DNA of 64,000 bases from Solibacillus isronensis. GTDB taxonomy: Bacteria > Bacillota > Bacilli > Bacillales_A > Planococcaceae. This document shows, piece after piece, positions 9,273 to 19,082 of this stretch. Position numbers and translations under genes: made by a program. The stretch spans positions 1,674,001-1,738,000 of the forward strand of contig NZ_JAMBOC010000001.1 in the NCBI RefSeq assembly GCF_023715405.1. Direction: 5' to 3'. The notes under the pieces were generated by a model. That model made no database searches, had not been told where the DNA came from, and saw nothing but the letters and a program-made list of their open reading frames with translations. The number at the start of each line of letters is the position of its first letter. Position 1 is the first letter of the stretch.

Positions 9273-10367
9273 TTAGTTATTTGCTACGTCATAGAAATAA
9301 TTTAGCCATATATCATAAATTCTTTTCTCATCAAGTAAGTTAACAACATCTCTAGCTTTATGTCCCATTGAATAGGATTTATCAGGATCACTTACCATAT
9401 CCTCCATTGCATTTAATAACTCATTAATATCCCCACACTTTATCAAAATTCCGTTTTCTTTAGATTTGATAAGCAATCTAGACCCACCTGGACTGCAATC
9501 AGTTGATATAACTGGTAACCCAATTGCCATTGCCTCAATCAGCGCATTGGGGATTCCTTCAAAATCTGATGTTAATACAAATAATCTTGCTTTCTTTATT
9601 GCCTCAATAACATTAGATGTTACTCCAGCAAAAACCACTTTTGATTCTAGTTTCAAATCTTTAACTAACTGCTTAATAACAAGTTCATCTGGTCCATCCC
9701 CATATAAAACTAATTTATAATCTGGATGCTTTTGTGAGAATACTTTAAACGCCTTTATTAATACATCTTGTCTTTTTTGAAACAACCAAAGCCTTGCAAC
9801 ATTTACTATTATTTTCTCAGGTTCACCAGTATAAGGTTCAAATGTTACATTACTTGGAATTGGGTTTGGGATAACTACGCTTTTCACCTTGACTTTTGAT
9901 CCAAAAAATTCCTGTGCTCCCTTGGTTTGAAAAACTATTCCCTTTGCATTTTGATATATTATTTTTTTTACTATCTGAAGTATTTTTTTGTTATAGTTAG
10001 GGTCGCTTCGTTCAGAAATAACAATTTTACTTTTTCTTGCATTTTTACTTAACAACACACTGATATTAACCATATCATTAAAGGAAACTACAATATCATA
10101 TTTATTGATTTTCAGATAATTATTGATTATTTGGATACATTTTAATCGATAGAATATATTTCTAGACAACCAACTATTAGGGGGCTTTATACTTTTTCTT
10201 TCAATACACTTTATAGCACTATTCACCTTATCTTTTATCTCTATACTTCCATTAAATACAAATATTGTTGTATCTATACCCCTGTCTACCATTGCATTGG
10301 CTAAATCAATAAATCTCCTTGGCGCTCCTCCATACGAAAGATGCTCAGCTACGAACAAAATTTTCAT
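9273..10367 (-). CDS. Glycosyltransferase, family 4 (GT-B fold)
   Basis: This cytoplasmic GT-B enzyme of about 364 aa probably adds one sugar to the lipid-linked repeat unit. The N-terminal acceptor domain opens with MKILFVAEHLSYGGAPRR. The C-terminal donor domain has VNVARLWLFQKRQDVLIKAF, then the EGIPNALIEAM motif typical of retaining GT4 enzymes, then GLPVISTDCSPGG. I prefer the ATG at 10367, about 6 nt behind AGGTG, to an in-frame GTG at 10376. Donor and acceptor cannot be read from sequence. It lies about 30 nt after the next glycosyltransferase in the same operon. Confidence 0.88.
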   Translation of the reverse strand: MKILFVAEHLSYGGAPRRFIDLANAMVDRGIDTTIFVFNGSIEIKDKVNSAIKCIERKSIKPPNSWLSRNIFYRLKCIQIINNYLKINKYDIVVSFNDMVNISVLLSKNARKSKIVISERSDPNYNKKILQIVKKIIYQNAKGIVFQTKGAQEFFGSKVKVKSVVIPNPIPSNVTFEPYTGEPEKIIVNVARLWLFQKRQDVLIKAFKVFSQKHPDYKLVLYGDGPDELVIKQLVKDLKLESKVVFAGVTSNVIEAIKKARLFVLTSDFEGIPNALIEAMAIGLPVISTDCSPGGSRLLIKSKENGILIKCGDINELLNAMEDMVSDPDKSYSMGHKARDVVNLLDEKRIYDIWLNYFYDVANN

Positions 10368-10397
10368 TTCCCTCACCTACAACTTCTAACTTGATTT

Positions 10398-11549
10398 TTA
10401 AAGGTCCTCGAAAAGTTTAAATGTATATTCTTTACCTTTTTCATTATTGGCAGTTTCTTTCCCATATTTAAATGATTGCCTCGATAATAATTCATATTCA
10501 TATTGGGTCAAATTAACACATCTCTGTAACACTTCAATAAATTTTTCTTCATCATTAAGTTTAATATCCCAACCAACTTGAAACGTTTCTAGTTCTCTCC
10601 ACGGTGTTTGATCACTTATTATTACAGGTGAACCACCAATTAATGCTTCTGAAATAACATGTCCATAATTCTCTCCTAATGTAGGAAAAAGAAAAACATG
10701 GTGTTTTTTAAAAATCTCAATTACTTTATCGTGGTCAATAGGTCCTTTATATGAGACTGTTATATTTTTTGGTAATTCTCCTATTTTTTCGTTGCATTTT
10801 GCCCAATATTCTTTATCCTCTATAGGTCCATAAATATTAAAATAAACAGTTCCATTAATATGATTGAGATACTCAATGGCTTTCAATAAATTTTTTTTTG
10901 GATGTATTCTAGAGATAAATACAATGCTTAGTTCACCATTATTTTTCTTTATTGCTTTTTCATATTCAAGTTCACTGTAATTGGCAGTTAAATTATTAGC
11001 TACTCTGATATTCTCTTTTCCCCCAAAAATCAACTCAATATCTTTTTGTTCCTCTTGGGCTGTTGCATGCCATACAACATCATTATGCAAATTCAATATT
11101 TTTGAGACCTTTATTAATAGATTCTTTTTTTTACTTTTCAATCCAAGGGCTCCTATAGAAAAATTTCCTCTAGGTGCTAAGATTGTTAGCTTAGGTCTTA
11201 TTAAATTTATTTTTCTTAAAATTATGGGGATTATTGATAACTTATAATCAAAAAAACTATTCAAGTATAAAATATCATGGTCAGCTTCGTTGATTAATTG
11301 CCTGATTCTTCCCCAATTTAAAGTAGCTTGATTAACATAATATACTTGTGCATTTCCAACTTCTACCCACTTATCAGTAATAATATTGGGGTAGGGACTT
11401 TCATCTCCCTTATCCCTATCCAAAGCAACAATTTTAAAATCAACCCTATCAGAAAGATTGTCTACTAAATTTTTAATTGACTGTATAGGACCACCTGCTT
11501 TGATACCTGGAGTATAATAACCCGCTAAAATAAGTACCTTTTTTTTCAT
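10398..11549 (-). CDS. Glycosyltransferase, family 4-like
   Basis: The product (383 aa) has a GT-B layout. An N-terminal acceptor domain begins LILAGYYTPGIKAGGPIQS. The donor domain has FISRIHPKKNLLKAIEYL and FPTLGENYGHVISEALIGG, in which the conserved Glu of the E-x7-E pattern appears as ENYGHVISEA. The ATG overlaps the stop of the upstream family 2 transferase by four bases (ATGA), indicating translational coupling. It probably builds the polysaccharide repeat unit on undecaprenyl pyrophosphate at the inner membrane face. Sugar specificity is not visible. Confidence 0.85.
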   Translation of the reverse strand: MKKKVLILAGYYTPGIKAGGPIQSIKNLVDNLSDRVDFKIVALDRDKGDESPYPNIITDKWVEVGNAQVYYVNQATLNWGRIRQLINEADHDILYLNSFFDYKLSIIPIILRKINLIRPKLTILAPRGNFSIGALGLKSKKKNLLIKVSKILNLHNDVVWHATAQEEQKDIELIFGGKENIRVANNLTANYSELEYEKAIKKNNGELSIVFISRIHPKKNLLKAIEYLNHINGTVYFNIYGPIEDKEYWAKCNEKIGELPKNITVSYKGPIDHDKVIEIFKKHHVFLFPTLGENYGHVISEALIGGSPVIISDQTPWRELETFQVGWDIKLNDEEKFIEVLQRCVNLTQYEYELLSRQSFKYGKETANNEKGKEYTFKLFEDL

Positions 11550-12412
11550 TTTCCTCCCTCCACTCTTTCTTTAGTCCTTACTATTTTTTTATTTTTTTCA
11601 TAAATCTTTGAATCAACTAAAAAGCGGTACCAAAAGGCTTGTAATACAGCAAATATTAAACCTTCCTTCCCGTCAAGGAATCCCAACTTAAAGAAATACC
11701 TATATATGAAATAAATTAAGGAACGTAGTCCCAAAGGTAATTTATAATATATTTTAAATTTAATAATTCTTTTTGTTTTTGCACTCTTATTTAAATTTTC
11801 AACATTATCTGTATTCGAAAGATTTTCAAAATAATCCATCATTTCCCTTGAAGAATATTTATTATGTTTGTCAATCCAAGAAGATAGATCCTTATAATCA
11901 TTGTGTAGAGAGTCATTTTTTAATTCCATAGTTTTCCCATGTGATAGAATAATATGTTCATCCATATTTCTAGCTTCAACATTTCCTATTCCATGTTTAA
12001 ATACACGTAAAACTTTAATAGGATAAATTCCACCATGTCTAAGTTTCTTTCCTAAGAAGTTAACTTCGAGTCTAATAATAATTCCATTAATATCCGTGTC
12101 TTTATTCTGATTACACAATCTATCAATTTCTTCTGCAGATTCTTTAGTAAGTCTCTCATCCGCATCAATTCTGAAAATCCACTGAGTATCAATATTAGAA
12201 GCATCTAGGCCGAATTTAAATTGTTTAGCATGATTAACAAATTTATTTTGGATTACTTCTGCTCCCAATTTACGAGCAATTTCCACAGTCCTATCATTGC
12301 TAAAACTATCTATTACGATAATACGCTTTGATATGTTATTAACCGATTTTATACACTCTTCAATATTTAATTCTTCGTTATAAGTTAAAATTATTGTTGT
12401 TAAATCTGCCAT
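11546..12412 (-). CDS. Glycosyltransferase, family 2 (GT-A fold)
   Basis: The product (288 aa) starts with LTTIILTYNEELNIEECIKS and continues with IVIDSFSNDRT and RIDADERLT. This gives the nucleotide-binding Asp and the DxD-like metal site of GT2 enzymes. The N-terminal 110 residues are close in style to the WaaE/KdtX-like group. The C-terminus is basic and amphipathic (YYKLPLGLRSLIYFIYRYFF), suggesting membrane association. GGAG precedes the ATG by 8 nt. It lies 82 nt after capG and overlaps the next gene by 4 nt, so it belongs to the same operon. Confidence 0.88.
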   Translation of the reverse strand: MADLTTIILTYNEELNIEECIKSVNNISKRIIVIDSFSNDRTVEIARKLGAEVIQNKFVNHAKQFKFGLDASNIDTQWIFRIDADERLTKESAEEIDRLCNQNKDTDINGIIIRLEVNFLGKKLRHGGIYPIKVLRVFKHGIGNVEARNMDEHIILSHGKTMELKNDSLHNDYKDLSSWIDKHNKYSSREMMDYFENLSNTDNVENLNKSAKTKRIIKFKIYYKLPLGLRSLIYFIYRYFFKLGFLDGKEGLIFAVLQAFWYRFLVDSKIYEKNKKIVRTKERVEGGK

Positions 12413-12494
12413 TTATTACACTCCTAATAACTATCAACAGACCTAATTACATTCTAATTCATAGTTTAATTATTTTATGCAGTTGCCTAACTCC

Positions 12495-13619
12495 TTACTT
12501 CATCCAAACAATTCTATTTACATAGTCTGTATAAGATAAAATAATCCTAAGTACTTTTTCGGATACATTAGGCATACTATAATCTCTTACAAGTTTTAAT
12601 GTACTTTTTTCTTGAGTTTCTAGAATCTCTAGCCCTTGTAAAATTCTTTCCTTGTTAAGCCCTACCATCATAACAGAAGACTCTTCCATTGCCTCCGGTC
12701 TCTCATGAGCTTGTCTAATATTTAATGCTTTAAAACCAAGAATAGAAGATTCCTCACTAATTGTTCCACTATCGCTAAGCACCGCTTTAGCTTTAGTTTG
12801 AAGTTTCACATAATCATTAAACCCTAAAGGTTTCATTGTTTTGATTAATGAGTTAAATTCAATCCCTTTAGCATTAATCATATTTTTAGTTCTAGGGTGA
12901 GTACTTATAATAACAGGCATATTATATTTTTCAGCAACAGCATTTAAACTATCAACTAAATCTAGGAAATTAGTTTCTGAATTAATATTTTCTTCTCTAT
13001 GGGCCGATACTACAAAATAATTTTCTGCCTCCAGTCCTAGTCTCTCTAATACATCTGATGTATCAATATCATCTTTTCTTGAGTTAATGACTTCAAACAT
13101 AGGGCTTCCTGTTTTAATAATTCTATCTGATGGAAATCCTTCTTTCAGGAGATATTCCCTTGCAATATCACTATAAGTTAAATTAATATCTGCTGTATGA
13201 TCAACAATCTTTCTGTTGGTCTCTTCTGGTACTCTTTGATCGAAGCATCTATTTCCTGCTTCCATATGAAAAATTGGAATATGTCTTCTTTTTGCTGCAA
13301 TAGCACATAAACAGCTATTAGTATCTCCAAGTACTAAAAATGCATCTGGTTTTACTTCTTCCATAATTGGATCTATTTTAACTAAGATATTACCGATAGT
13401 TTCTACTGCATTTCCTGTAGCTGCATTTAAAAAATAATCTGGTTTTCTTAAATTAAAATCTTTAAAAAATACTTCATTTAATTCATAATCATAATTTTGC
13501 CCTGTATGAACAAGTGTATGTTCAATGGCATTGGAATCTTCTAACTTATTAATAACAGCTGATAATCTTATTATCTCCGGTCTTGTACCTACGACTGTCA
13601 TAACTTTTAATTTTTTCAT
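12495..13619 (-). CDS. capG: UDP-N-acetylglucosamine-type 2-epimerase CapG/FnlC/WbjD
   Basis: This is a non-hydrolysing UDP-HexNAc 2-epimerase of the WecB superfamily (374 aa). Motifs include VVGTRPEIIR at the N-terminus, HTGQNYDYEL, GDTNSCLCA, HMEAGNRCFDQRVPEETNR with its catalytic acids, and SDSGTISEES. Because capE and capF directly precede it, it is best read as CapG (FnlC/WbjD), which epimerises the reduced intermediate at C2 to give UDP-N-acetyl-L-fucosamine. A ribosome-binding site GGAGG lies just upstream and the gap to capF is only 3 nt. A plain UDP-ManNAc-forming epimerase is the alternative without this context. Confidence 0.92.
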   Translation of the reverse strand: MKKLKVMTVVGTRPEIIRLSAVINKLEDSNAIEHTLVHTGQNYDYELNEVFFKDFNLRKPDYFLNAATGNAVETIGNILVKIDPIMEEVKPDAFLVLGDTNSCLCAIAAKRRHIPIFHMEAGNRCFDQRVPEETNRKIVDHTADINLTYSDIAREYLLKEGFPSDRIIKTGSPMFEVINSRKDDIDTSDVLERLGLEAENYFVVSAHREENINSETNFLDLVDSLNAVAEKYNMPVIISTHPRTKNMINAKGIEFNSLIKTMKPLGFNDYVKLQTKAKAVLSDSGTISEESSILGFKALNIRQAHERPEAMEESSVMMVGLNKERILQGLEILETQEKSTLKLVRDYSMPNVSEKVLRIILSYTDYVNRIVWMK

Positions 13620-13622
13620 AAA

Positions 13623-14732
13623 CTATACCTCCACGAAATAAGTGTCCGGCTTTTCTGGATCAAAGCATTCATTTGCCCACATTACTGTTACGAGATCGTT
13701 TTCTCCTACATTTACTATTGAATGTGTATATCCAGTTGGAATATCTACAACTTGTAAATTTTTACCACTTACTCTATATTCAATAATTTTGTTGGAATCT
13801 ATCTTTCTAAAGCGGATTAAGCCCTCCCCACTTACAACTAAAAACTTCTCATTTTTAGTATGATGCCAATGATTTCCCTTTGTAATTCCTGGCTTTGATA
13901 CATTTATTGATACTTGGCCTCTTTCTGGCGTTCTCATAAATTCTGTAAAAGAACCTCTATGATCAGAGTTCATTTTAAGATCATATGAAAATTGGTCTTC
14001 GGGTAGAAAGCTTAAATAGGTACTATAAAGCTTTTTAGTTAAAGCATTTTCCATATTTGGAATGCTTAAATTTTTTCTACTTTTTTTAAAACCATTTATC
14101 AGGTCACCTAATTCTCCAAGTTTAATATTGTGCGTTTCAGATACTATACAAAAATCTCCTTGCATTGTTGGCTTTCCCTCTAAAGCTCTTAAGAATTCTT
14201 CTAAAACATCATCTATATAACAAAGATTAAGCTCTGTATCCGGATTGTTTATCTGAATGTCTGCCCCTTTAGCTATATTATGGCAGAATGTCGCTACTAC
14301 ACTGTTATAATTAGGTTTACTCCACTTTCCAAATAAGTTTGGTAGTCTATAAACATAGACTTTTACATCGGTTTCTTTGAAATAATCAAACAATAAATCC
14401 TCTCCAGCCTTCTTACTTCTTCCATAAGGATTATCCTTCTCTGCTTGAATAGAAGAAGTTAGAAGTACAGGCGCTTTATTTTTATGTTTTTTTAATAGTT
14501 GTAGTAATTGAGAAGATAAGCCAAAGTTCCCCTTCATAAATTCATCTTCATCTTTTGGTCGGTTTACACCAGCCAAATGAAAAACAAATTCACATTCTTT
14601 TGTGTATTTTTCGAGAAGCGAATAATCACTCTCTCTAGTAATTTCAAATATCTCATTATCCCCTATATTTTTAAGCTCAGCAACTAAATTTTTCCCTACA
14701 AAACCATTTGCGCCGGTTACCAGAATTTTCAT
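13623..14732 (-). CDS. capF: Bifunctional epimerase/reductase CapF (SDR plus cupin)
   Basis: The product (369 aa) has two domains. Residues 1 to about 245 form an NAD(P)-binding SDR domain with VTGANGFVGKN and the catalytic YGRSK. The last 110 or so residues form a cupin with GNHWHHTKNEKFLVVSGEG, the histidine-rich metal-binding barrel of CapF/FnlB/WbjC. In the L-FucNAc pathway the cupin completes epimerisation and the SDR domain reduces the 4-keto group with NADPH. The gene sits 15 nt after capE and 3 nt before capG, the canonical order. The length is the family norm. Confidence 0.95.
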   Translation of the reverse strand: MKILVTGANGFVGKNLVAELKNIGDNEIFEITRESDYSLLEKYTKECEFVFHLAGVNRPKDEDEFMKGNFGLSSQLLQLLKKHKNKAPVLLTSSIQAEKDNPYGRSKKAGEDLLFDYFKETDVKVYVYRLPNLFGKWSKPNYNSVVATFCHNIAKGADIQINNPDTELNLCYIDDVLEEFLRALEGKPTMQGDFCIVSETHNIKLGELGDLINGFKKSRKNLSIPNMENALTKKLYSTYLSFLPEDQFSYDLKMNSDHRGSFTEFMRTPERGQVSINVSKPGITKGNHWHHTKNEKFLVVSGEGLIRFRKIDSNKIIEYRVSGKNLQVVDIPTGYTHSIVNVGENDLVTVMWANECFDPEKPDTYFVEV

Positions 14733-14747
14733 AAGCTAATACCACCT

Positions 14748-15785
14748 TTAGTTCATTAAGTGAACCTTTTTATTCCATTGATTAAGCTCACTTTTCACAT
14801 AGTCTAATTCAAGTAATTTCTCTTTAATTTGTTCAATGGTAAGAATTTGTGTATTATCCGAGTTATACTCTTCTACAGTAGAAAGTTTTTTATCTCCCTC
14901 ATCAAAATACTTATCATAGTTAAGATCTCTTTGATCAGCAGGAACTTTATAGAAACCTGGTAGGTCTTCTGCTTTTACATATTCTTCTTTAGTAAGAAGT
15001 GTTTCGTAACGTTTTTCTCCATGACGGGTTCCAATAATTTTTATTTCATTGTCTGCATTAAATAATTCTTTAACCGCTTGAGCCAGATCACCAATTGTAC
15101 TTGCCGGAGATTTTTGAACCATGATATCTCCTGCCTTAGCATTTTTAAATGCAAATACTACTAATTCTACTGCTTCTTCTAAACTCATAAGAAATCTTGT
15201 CATATTAGGATCAGTCACTGTTAAAGGCTGACCACTCTTAATTTGCTCAATAAATAGTGGAATAACTGAGCCACGTGAGGCCATCACATTACCATATCTA
15301 GTTCCACAAATTAGTGTTTTATTTGAATCAACAGTTTTCGATTTAGCAACAAATACTTTTTCCATCATTGCTTTTGAAATACCCATTGCATTAATTGGAT
15401 ATGCTGCTTTATCTGTCGAAAGGCAAATTGCCTTTTTCACACCATACTCGATAGCAGCTGTTAATACATTATCAGTTCCTAAAATATTCGTTTTTACTGC
15501 TTCTAAAGGAAAGAATTCACAAGACGGAACCTGCTTTAGTGCAGCTGCATGAAAAATATAATCAACTCCATGCATAGCATTCTTAACACTTGCTAAGTCT
15601 CTAACATCTCCAAGGTAAAATTTAAGTTTATCGTTATTATAAACTCTTCTCATGTCATCCTGCTTTTTCTCATCACGTGAAAAAATTCTAATTTCCTTTA
15701 TATCTGTATCTAGAAATCTATTCATTACAGCATTTCCAAAAGAGCCTGTTCCACCTGTAATTAATAAAGTTTTATCTTTAAACAT
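14748..15785 (-). CDS. capE: UDP-GlcNAc 4,6-dehydratase/5-epimerase CapE
   Basis: This inverting 4,6-dehydratase of the CapE/FnlA/WbjB group (345 aa) takes UDP-GlcNAc into the UDP-L-FucNAc pathway. The N-terminal LLITGGTGSFGNAVM binds the nucleotide cofactor. FHAAALKQVPSCEFFPLEA, LSTDKAAYPINAMGISK and GTRYGNVMASRGSV are the conserved active-site blocks of the family; here a Met replaces the usual SDR catalytic Tyr (MGISK), as expected for inverting dehydratases. It lies 3 nt after the preceding glycosyltransferase gene and leads the E-F-G block. Confidence 0.95.
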   Translation of the reverse strand: MFKDKTLLITGGTGSFGNAVMNRFLDTDIKEIRIFSRDEKKQDDMRRVYNNDKLKFYLGDVRDLASVKNAMHGVDYIFHAAALKQVPSCEFFPLEAVKTNILGTDNVLTAAIEYGVKKAICLSTDKAAYPINAMGISKAMMEKVFVAKSKTVDSNKTLICGTRYGNVMASRGSVIPLFIEQIKSGQPLTVTDPNMTRFLMSLEEAVELVVFAFKNAKAGDIMVQKSPASTIGDLAQAVKELFNADNEIKIIGTRHGEKRYETLLTKEEYVKAEDLPGFYKVPADQRDLNYDKYFDEGDKKLSTVEEYNSDNTQILTIEQIKEKLLELDYVKSELNQWNKKVHLMN

Positions 15786-15788
15786 CCT

Positions 15789-16976
15789 TTATTCCTCCAT
15801 GTTTGTTAGGGTATTTTCTAACAACGATATAAATCTTTCCTTACTATAATTACTTATATAGTAATCGTATGAACATTTAGCCATTTCATCTTTTTTATCA
15901 CTGTTACAGAAATCTATTAATAAGTTGGCTAATTCTTTATAATCTTCAGCAGCACAGCATAATCCACAATTAGCTTCTCTTATTACGTGGCTTGCCTCAC
16001 CATTAATGGCACCTATTATGGGTTTACATGCAGCCATATAAGACTGCATCTTACCTGGCAAGGTATATGAAATAGCCTTATTATTCTTCAAGGTAATTAA
16101 CATTGCATCTGCTAACCCATAGTAATACGGCATTTCACTTACGGGTTTCCTACCATAATAGATTATGTTGTCCAACTTCATTTGTTTGCTTAGTAATTTA
16201 CATTCTTCTAATTTGGATCCATCTCCAACTATATGAATTATAATATTAGTATGATTGCGTAATTCATTTGCAGCTTTAACTATAGTTTCTACACTTTGCA
16301 TATCACCAATATTTCCAGCAAAAACAAAATTAAATTTATCATTTTTAGGAACTTCAATGCTTTCAGTAAACAAGTCCTCTGCATATTGCGGTATATGATG
16401 TATTTCTTTTTTAGACACCTTAAGAGTATCTCTAAAATATTCTTTAAACATACTAGAAGTTACTGCTATGGAATCTGCAGAGCTATAAACCCATTTAGAA
16501 AGCTTCTTAAAAAACTTGTAAACCACTGAACTTTCCTTGATACCCCCTGCAGCTAAACTATCAGGCCATAGGTCTAGGCAGTAAAGTAAAATCTTTTTCT
16601 TGTGTTTTCTCTTATATACAATAGCTGGGATTCCCATTAATACCGGGGAAAGTTGATTAACTAATACTACATCATACTTTTCATCCATAAAAAACGCTCT
16701 CATCGAACCTGATACTGCAAAGCTAAGGTAATTTAAGAAAAGCCTCAATTTGCTATTTCCACGACCTATTTCGAAACTTCGTATAACCTTTACACCGTTT
16801 AACATTTCATTTCTTTTTCTACCATATCGATAATCATCCAGCACTTGACCCTCTGGATAATTCGGAAGTCCTGTAAGTACTGTTACATCATGTCCTTTTT
16901 CAACTAATGTTTCACATATATCTGAAATACGAAAAGGTTCCGGATAATAATATTGGCAGACAACTAAGATTTTCAT
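15789..16976 (-). CDS. Glycosyltransferase family 4, probable L-FucNAc transferase (CapL/WbuB-like)
   Basis: This GT-B enzyme (395 aa) belongs to the WbuB/CapL-like group. It has VVCQYYYPEPFRISDICETL, LTGLPNYPEGQV, LLYCLDLWPDSLAAGG and FVFAGNIGDMQSVETIV. Enzymes of this group are found beside capE-F-G-type genes in several species and are assigned to transfer of FucNAc. Here it sits between the CapN-like gene and capE, matching that association. It probably adds the second sugar of the repeat unit to the primed lipid carrier. The exact donor is inferred from neighbours only. Confidence 0.85.
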   Translation of the reverse strand: MKILVVCQYYYPEPFRISDICETLVEKGHDVTVLTGLPNYPEGQVLDDYRYGRKRNEMLNGVKVIRSFEIGRGNSKLRLFLNYLSFAVSGSMRAFFMDEKYDVVLVNQLSPVLMGIPAIVYKRKHKKKILLYCLDLWPDSLAAGGIKESSVVYKFFKKLSKWVYSSADSIAVTSSMFKEYFRDTLKVSKKEIHHIPQYAEDLFTESIEVPKNDKFNFVFAGNIGDMQSVETIVKAANELRNHTNIIIHIVGDGSKLEECKLLSKQMKLDNIIYYGRKPVSEMPYYYGLADAMLITLKNNKAISYTLPGKMQSYMAACKPIIGAINGEASHVIREANCGLCCAAEDYKELANLLIDFCNSDKKDEMAKCSYDYYISNYSKERFISLLENTLTNMEE

Positions 16977-16997
16977 TTAAGCTTACGCCTCCAAATT

Positions 16998-17891
16998 CTA
17001 TTGAACCTTTTTTAAATATTCTTCAATTTCAATTTTTAATCCCTCTGATAACAACATAGGTTGATAATCAAAATCTTCTGTAGCACTGTTATGAGAAAAG
17101 CTTCTATCCTCTCCCATACGCTGAACCTTCTCAATATAGTCAACCTTCCCAAGCGTACAGACTTTTATAAATCTAGCCATAAAAACCCCTAATGCTAAAG
17201 GAAAACTAATAAACTTTGTTTTCTTACCTAGTATTTGACTTATCAATGTAAATAACTCTTTCATTGAGATTGGCCTTTCACCAGATAATATATAATCGCC
17301 GCTTATTATATTAGATTTCCTTAATACCTGATAATATGCTTTCCCTAAATCTCTACCATTGACAGGTTGCAATAAATTTCTACCTTGGTCAATGATAGGA
17401 AATAACCTTAATCTATCTACCATTTTTATAAAAACAATCATATTACTATCATTAATATATCCATAAATCATAGTAGGTCTTAAATATATTAGCCCTATTG
17501 TTGAATTGTTATCTTTTATTATCCTATCTATGCTATTCTCAATATCTTTATATTCTTCCGATGCACTCTTATACTTTGAATAAATACCCGTTGTATGAAC
17601 AAGTATAGCTTTCTTGACATTATTCTTAATAGCTGCCCTTATCACATTTACAGAATAAAAGATAGAGGCTATATGTACAACTGTACTAACTCCGTTCATA
17701 ACTTCATTCAAAAATTCTTGGTTTTCTAAATCTCCAACTATCTTTTCTATATTTAATCTAGAATTATCTATCATTGATGTATCAGAGTTTGATCTAACAA
17801 TACATCGAATTGGACCATCGTATTTATTTTTTATAAGCTCTTGCAAGAAATACTTGCCACTATGTCCCGTAATTCCTGTAACTAATAACAT
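16998..17891 (-). CDS. SDR-family sugar-nucleotide 4-reductase (CapN-like)
   Basis: The product (297 aa) is an atypical SDR with LLVTGITGHSGKYFLQEL at the N-terminus. It lacks a clear YxxxK; the relevant stretch is HTTGIYSKYKSASEEYKD. Its length and position beside an initiating transferase match S. aureus CapN, which reduces the 4-keto intermediate made by CapD to UDP-D-FucNAc. An equivalent reductase producing UDP-D-QuiNAc (WbpV-like) is the main alternative, since the stereochemical outcome cannot be read from sequence. It would supply the first sugar of the repeat unit to the adjacent sugar-phosphate transferase. Gaps of 21 nt on both sides indicate cotranscription. Confidence 0.75.
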   Translation of the reverse strand: MLLVTGITGHSGKYFLQELIKNKYDGPIRCIVRSNSDTSMIDNSRLNIEKIVGDLENQEFLNEVMNGVSTVVHIASIFYSVNVIRAAIKNNVKKAILVHTTGIYSKYKSASEEYKDIENSIDRIIKDNNSTIGLIYLRPTMIYGYINDSNMIVFIKMVDRLRLFPIIDQGRNLLQPVNGRDLGKAYYQVLRKSNIISGDYILSGERPISMKELFTLISQILGKKTKFISFPLALGVFMARFIKVCTLGKVDYIEKVQRMGEDRSFSHNSATEDFDYQPMLLSEGLKIEIEEYLKKVQ

Positions 17892-17912
17892 TATATTTCC
17901 ACCTCTACTAGT

Positions 17913-18548
17913 TTACTTTCCTGAAGAGCTTCTCATCTTAGCACTTGCAACTCCCTTGTTCACTCCAGTTCCACCTTCAACTACACCATCACTCTTAACA
18001 ACACTTACGATAGTGCCAAAGAAGCACTTAATATCCATCCAAAGACTAATCTTCTCCACATACTCCCCATCTAACTTAGCCTTGATTTCGATAGGAAGTT
18101 CATCCCTACCATTAATCTGTGCCAAACCTGTCAACCCGGGTGGTACATCATTAGCGCCATATTTATCCCGTTCAGCGATAAGATCATTTTGATTCCACAG
18201 TGCTGGTCTAGGCCCGATTATACTCATCTGCCCAACGAAAATATTCCAAATTTGCGGTAGCTCATCAAGGGAGGTCTTTCTCAGAAATTTACCCATCTTA
18301 GTGATATACTGTTCTGGATTACTTAATAAGTGAGTTGGAGTGTCCTTCGGTGTATCTATTCTCATGGTACGGAATTTTAAAATGTTAAAATGGGTCTTGT
18401 TAATTCCTAATCTCTTTTGTTTAAACAGAACCGGTCCTCTTGATTCAATCTTAATAGCAATAATTAAAATAAAAAAAATGGGAGATAAAACAATAAGTCC
18501 GATTAAAGATAGAATGATGTCTATCAATCTTTTAATCTTCATATACAT
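17913..18548 (-). CDS. Undecaprenyl-phosphate sugar-1-phosphate transferase (initiating)
   Basis: This bacterial sugar transferase (211 aa) is of the small PglC/CapM type, with one N-terminal hydrophobic re-entrant helix (IILSLIGLIVLSPIFFILI). Conserved blocks are GPVLFKQKRLG, FNILKFRTM, KFLRKTSLDELPQIWN and MSIIGPRPAL. It transfers sugar-1-phosphate from a UDP-sugar to undecaprenyl phosphate, the committed first step of repeat-unit assembly. AAGGAG lies 9 nt before the ATG. It is the first gene of the 17-kb operon and follows a 534-nt gap. The C-terminus ends in an unusual Gly/Ser/Lys-rich tail (EGGTGVNKGVASAKMRSSS). Confidence 0.93.
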   Translation of the reverse strand: MYMKIKRLIDIILSLIGLIVLSPIFFILIIAIKIESRGPVLFKQKRLGINKTHFNILKFRTMRIDTPKDTPTHLLSNPEQYITKMGKFLRKTSLDELPQIWNIFVGQMSIIGPRPALWNQNDLIAERDKYGANDVPPGLTGLAQINGRDELPIEIKAKLDGEYVEKISLWMDIKCFFGTIVSVVKSDGVVEGGTGVNKGVASAKMRSSSGK

Positions 18549-19082
18549 CTAACTACACTCCTTAGAATATTTTCTTTAGTAGATTAGGACTTAATTAGAA
18601 ACTTTCAAATCAACTACTAAAATACTAATATACTTAAATATTTATTTGTTATTTAATAACTAGCTCAAAGTAAATACAATATAAATAATTTTGAATTTGT
18701 AACCGTAACCGATTTCCTTTTTATTGGGCGTCCTCCTTCATAATCACTTCTAATAATATCAGTTAAAACACATTAGAGAAGAACAAAATAATTTTTCCTT
18801 TTATTCCTTATTACAATAATGTTTTCTTAACCATCTAAGTAGTTTATTTTAAATTGTCGTTTTTCATGATTATGGAAATTAAAACTTCGTCACTTTAACC
18901 TACTTGCCAATTCTAACATTCCCTGACTAAATTATTTACAATAAAATTCGAGCATCTAACCTAACTTTCCCATCTTGACAAAAAGCATTTAAGGTGGCAC
19001 ATGACACGCCACCCACAGCATAATCAAGTACCTTCAATGATAGAGATAAGAAGACATCACCTGACAGCAAATACGTTAGAAC
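18549..19082. other. Intergenic region between galU and the polysaccharide operon
   Basis: These 534 nt are AT-rich and carry no credible gene. The galU-proximal end holds a short hairpin (18993-19013). A well-formed GAAGGAGGAC ribosome-binding-like site near 18729-18738 (minus strand) is followed by no usable start codon. The promoter of the 17-kb operon should be here, but I could not pick one pair of -35/-10 boxes over other AT-rich matches. Confidence 0.5.
18993..19013 (-). terminator. Probable galU terminator
   Basis: GGTGGC and GCCACC form a perfect 6-bp stem around a 9-nt loop about 70 nt past the galU stop. On the minus strand it is followed by TTAAATGCTTTTTG, an interrupted U-tract. 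The short stem and imperfect tract make it a moderate call. Confidence 0.5.

Noticed and set aside
18720-18745. Strong ribosome-binding-like site (GAAGGAGGAC) suggesting a small gene before the initiating transferase
   Set aside because: The only nearby frame is a few codons long, so no gene can be supported.
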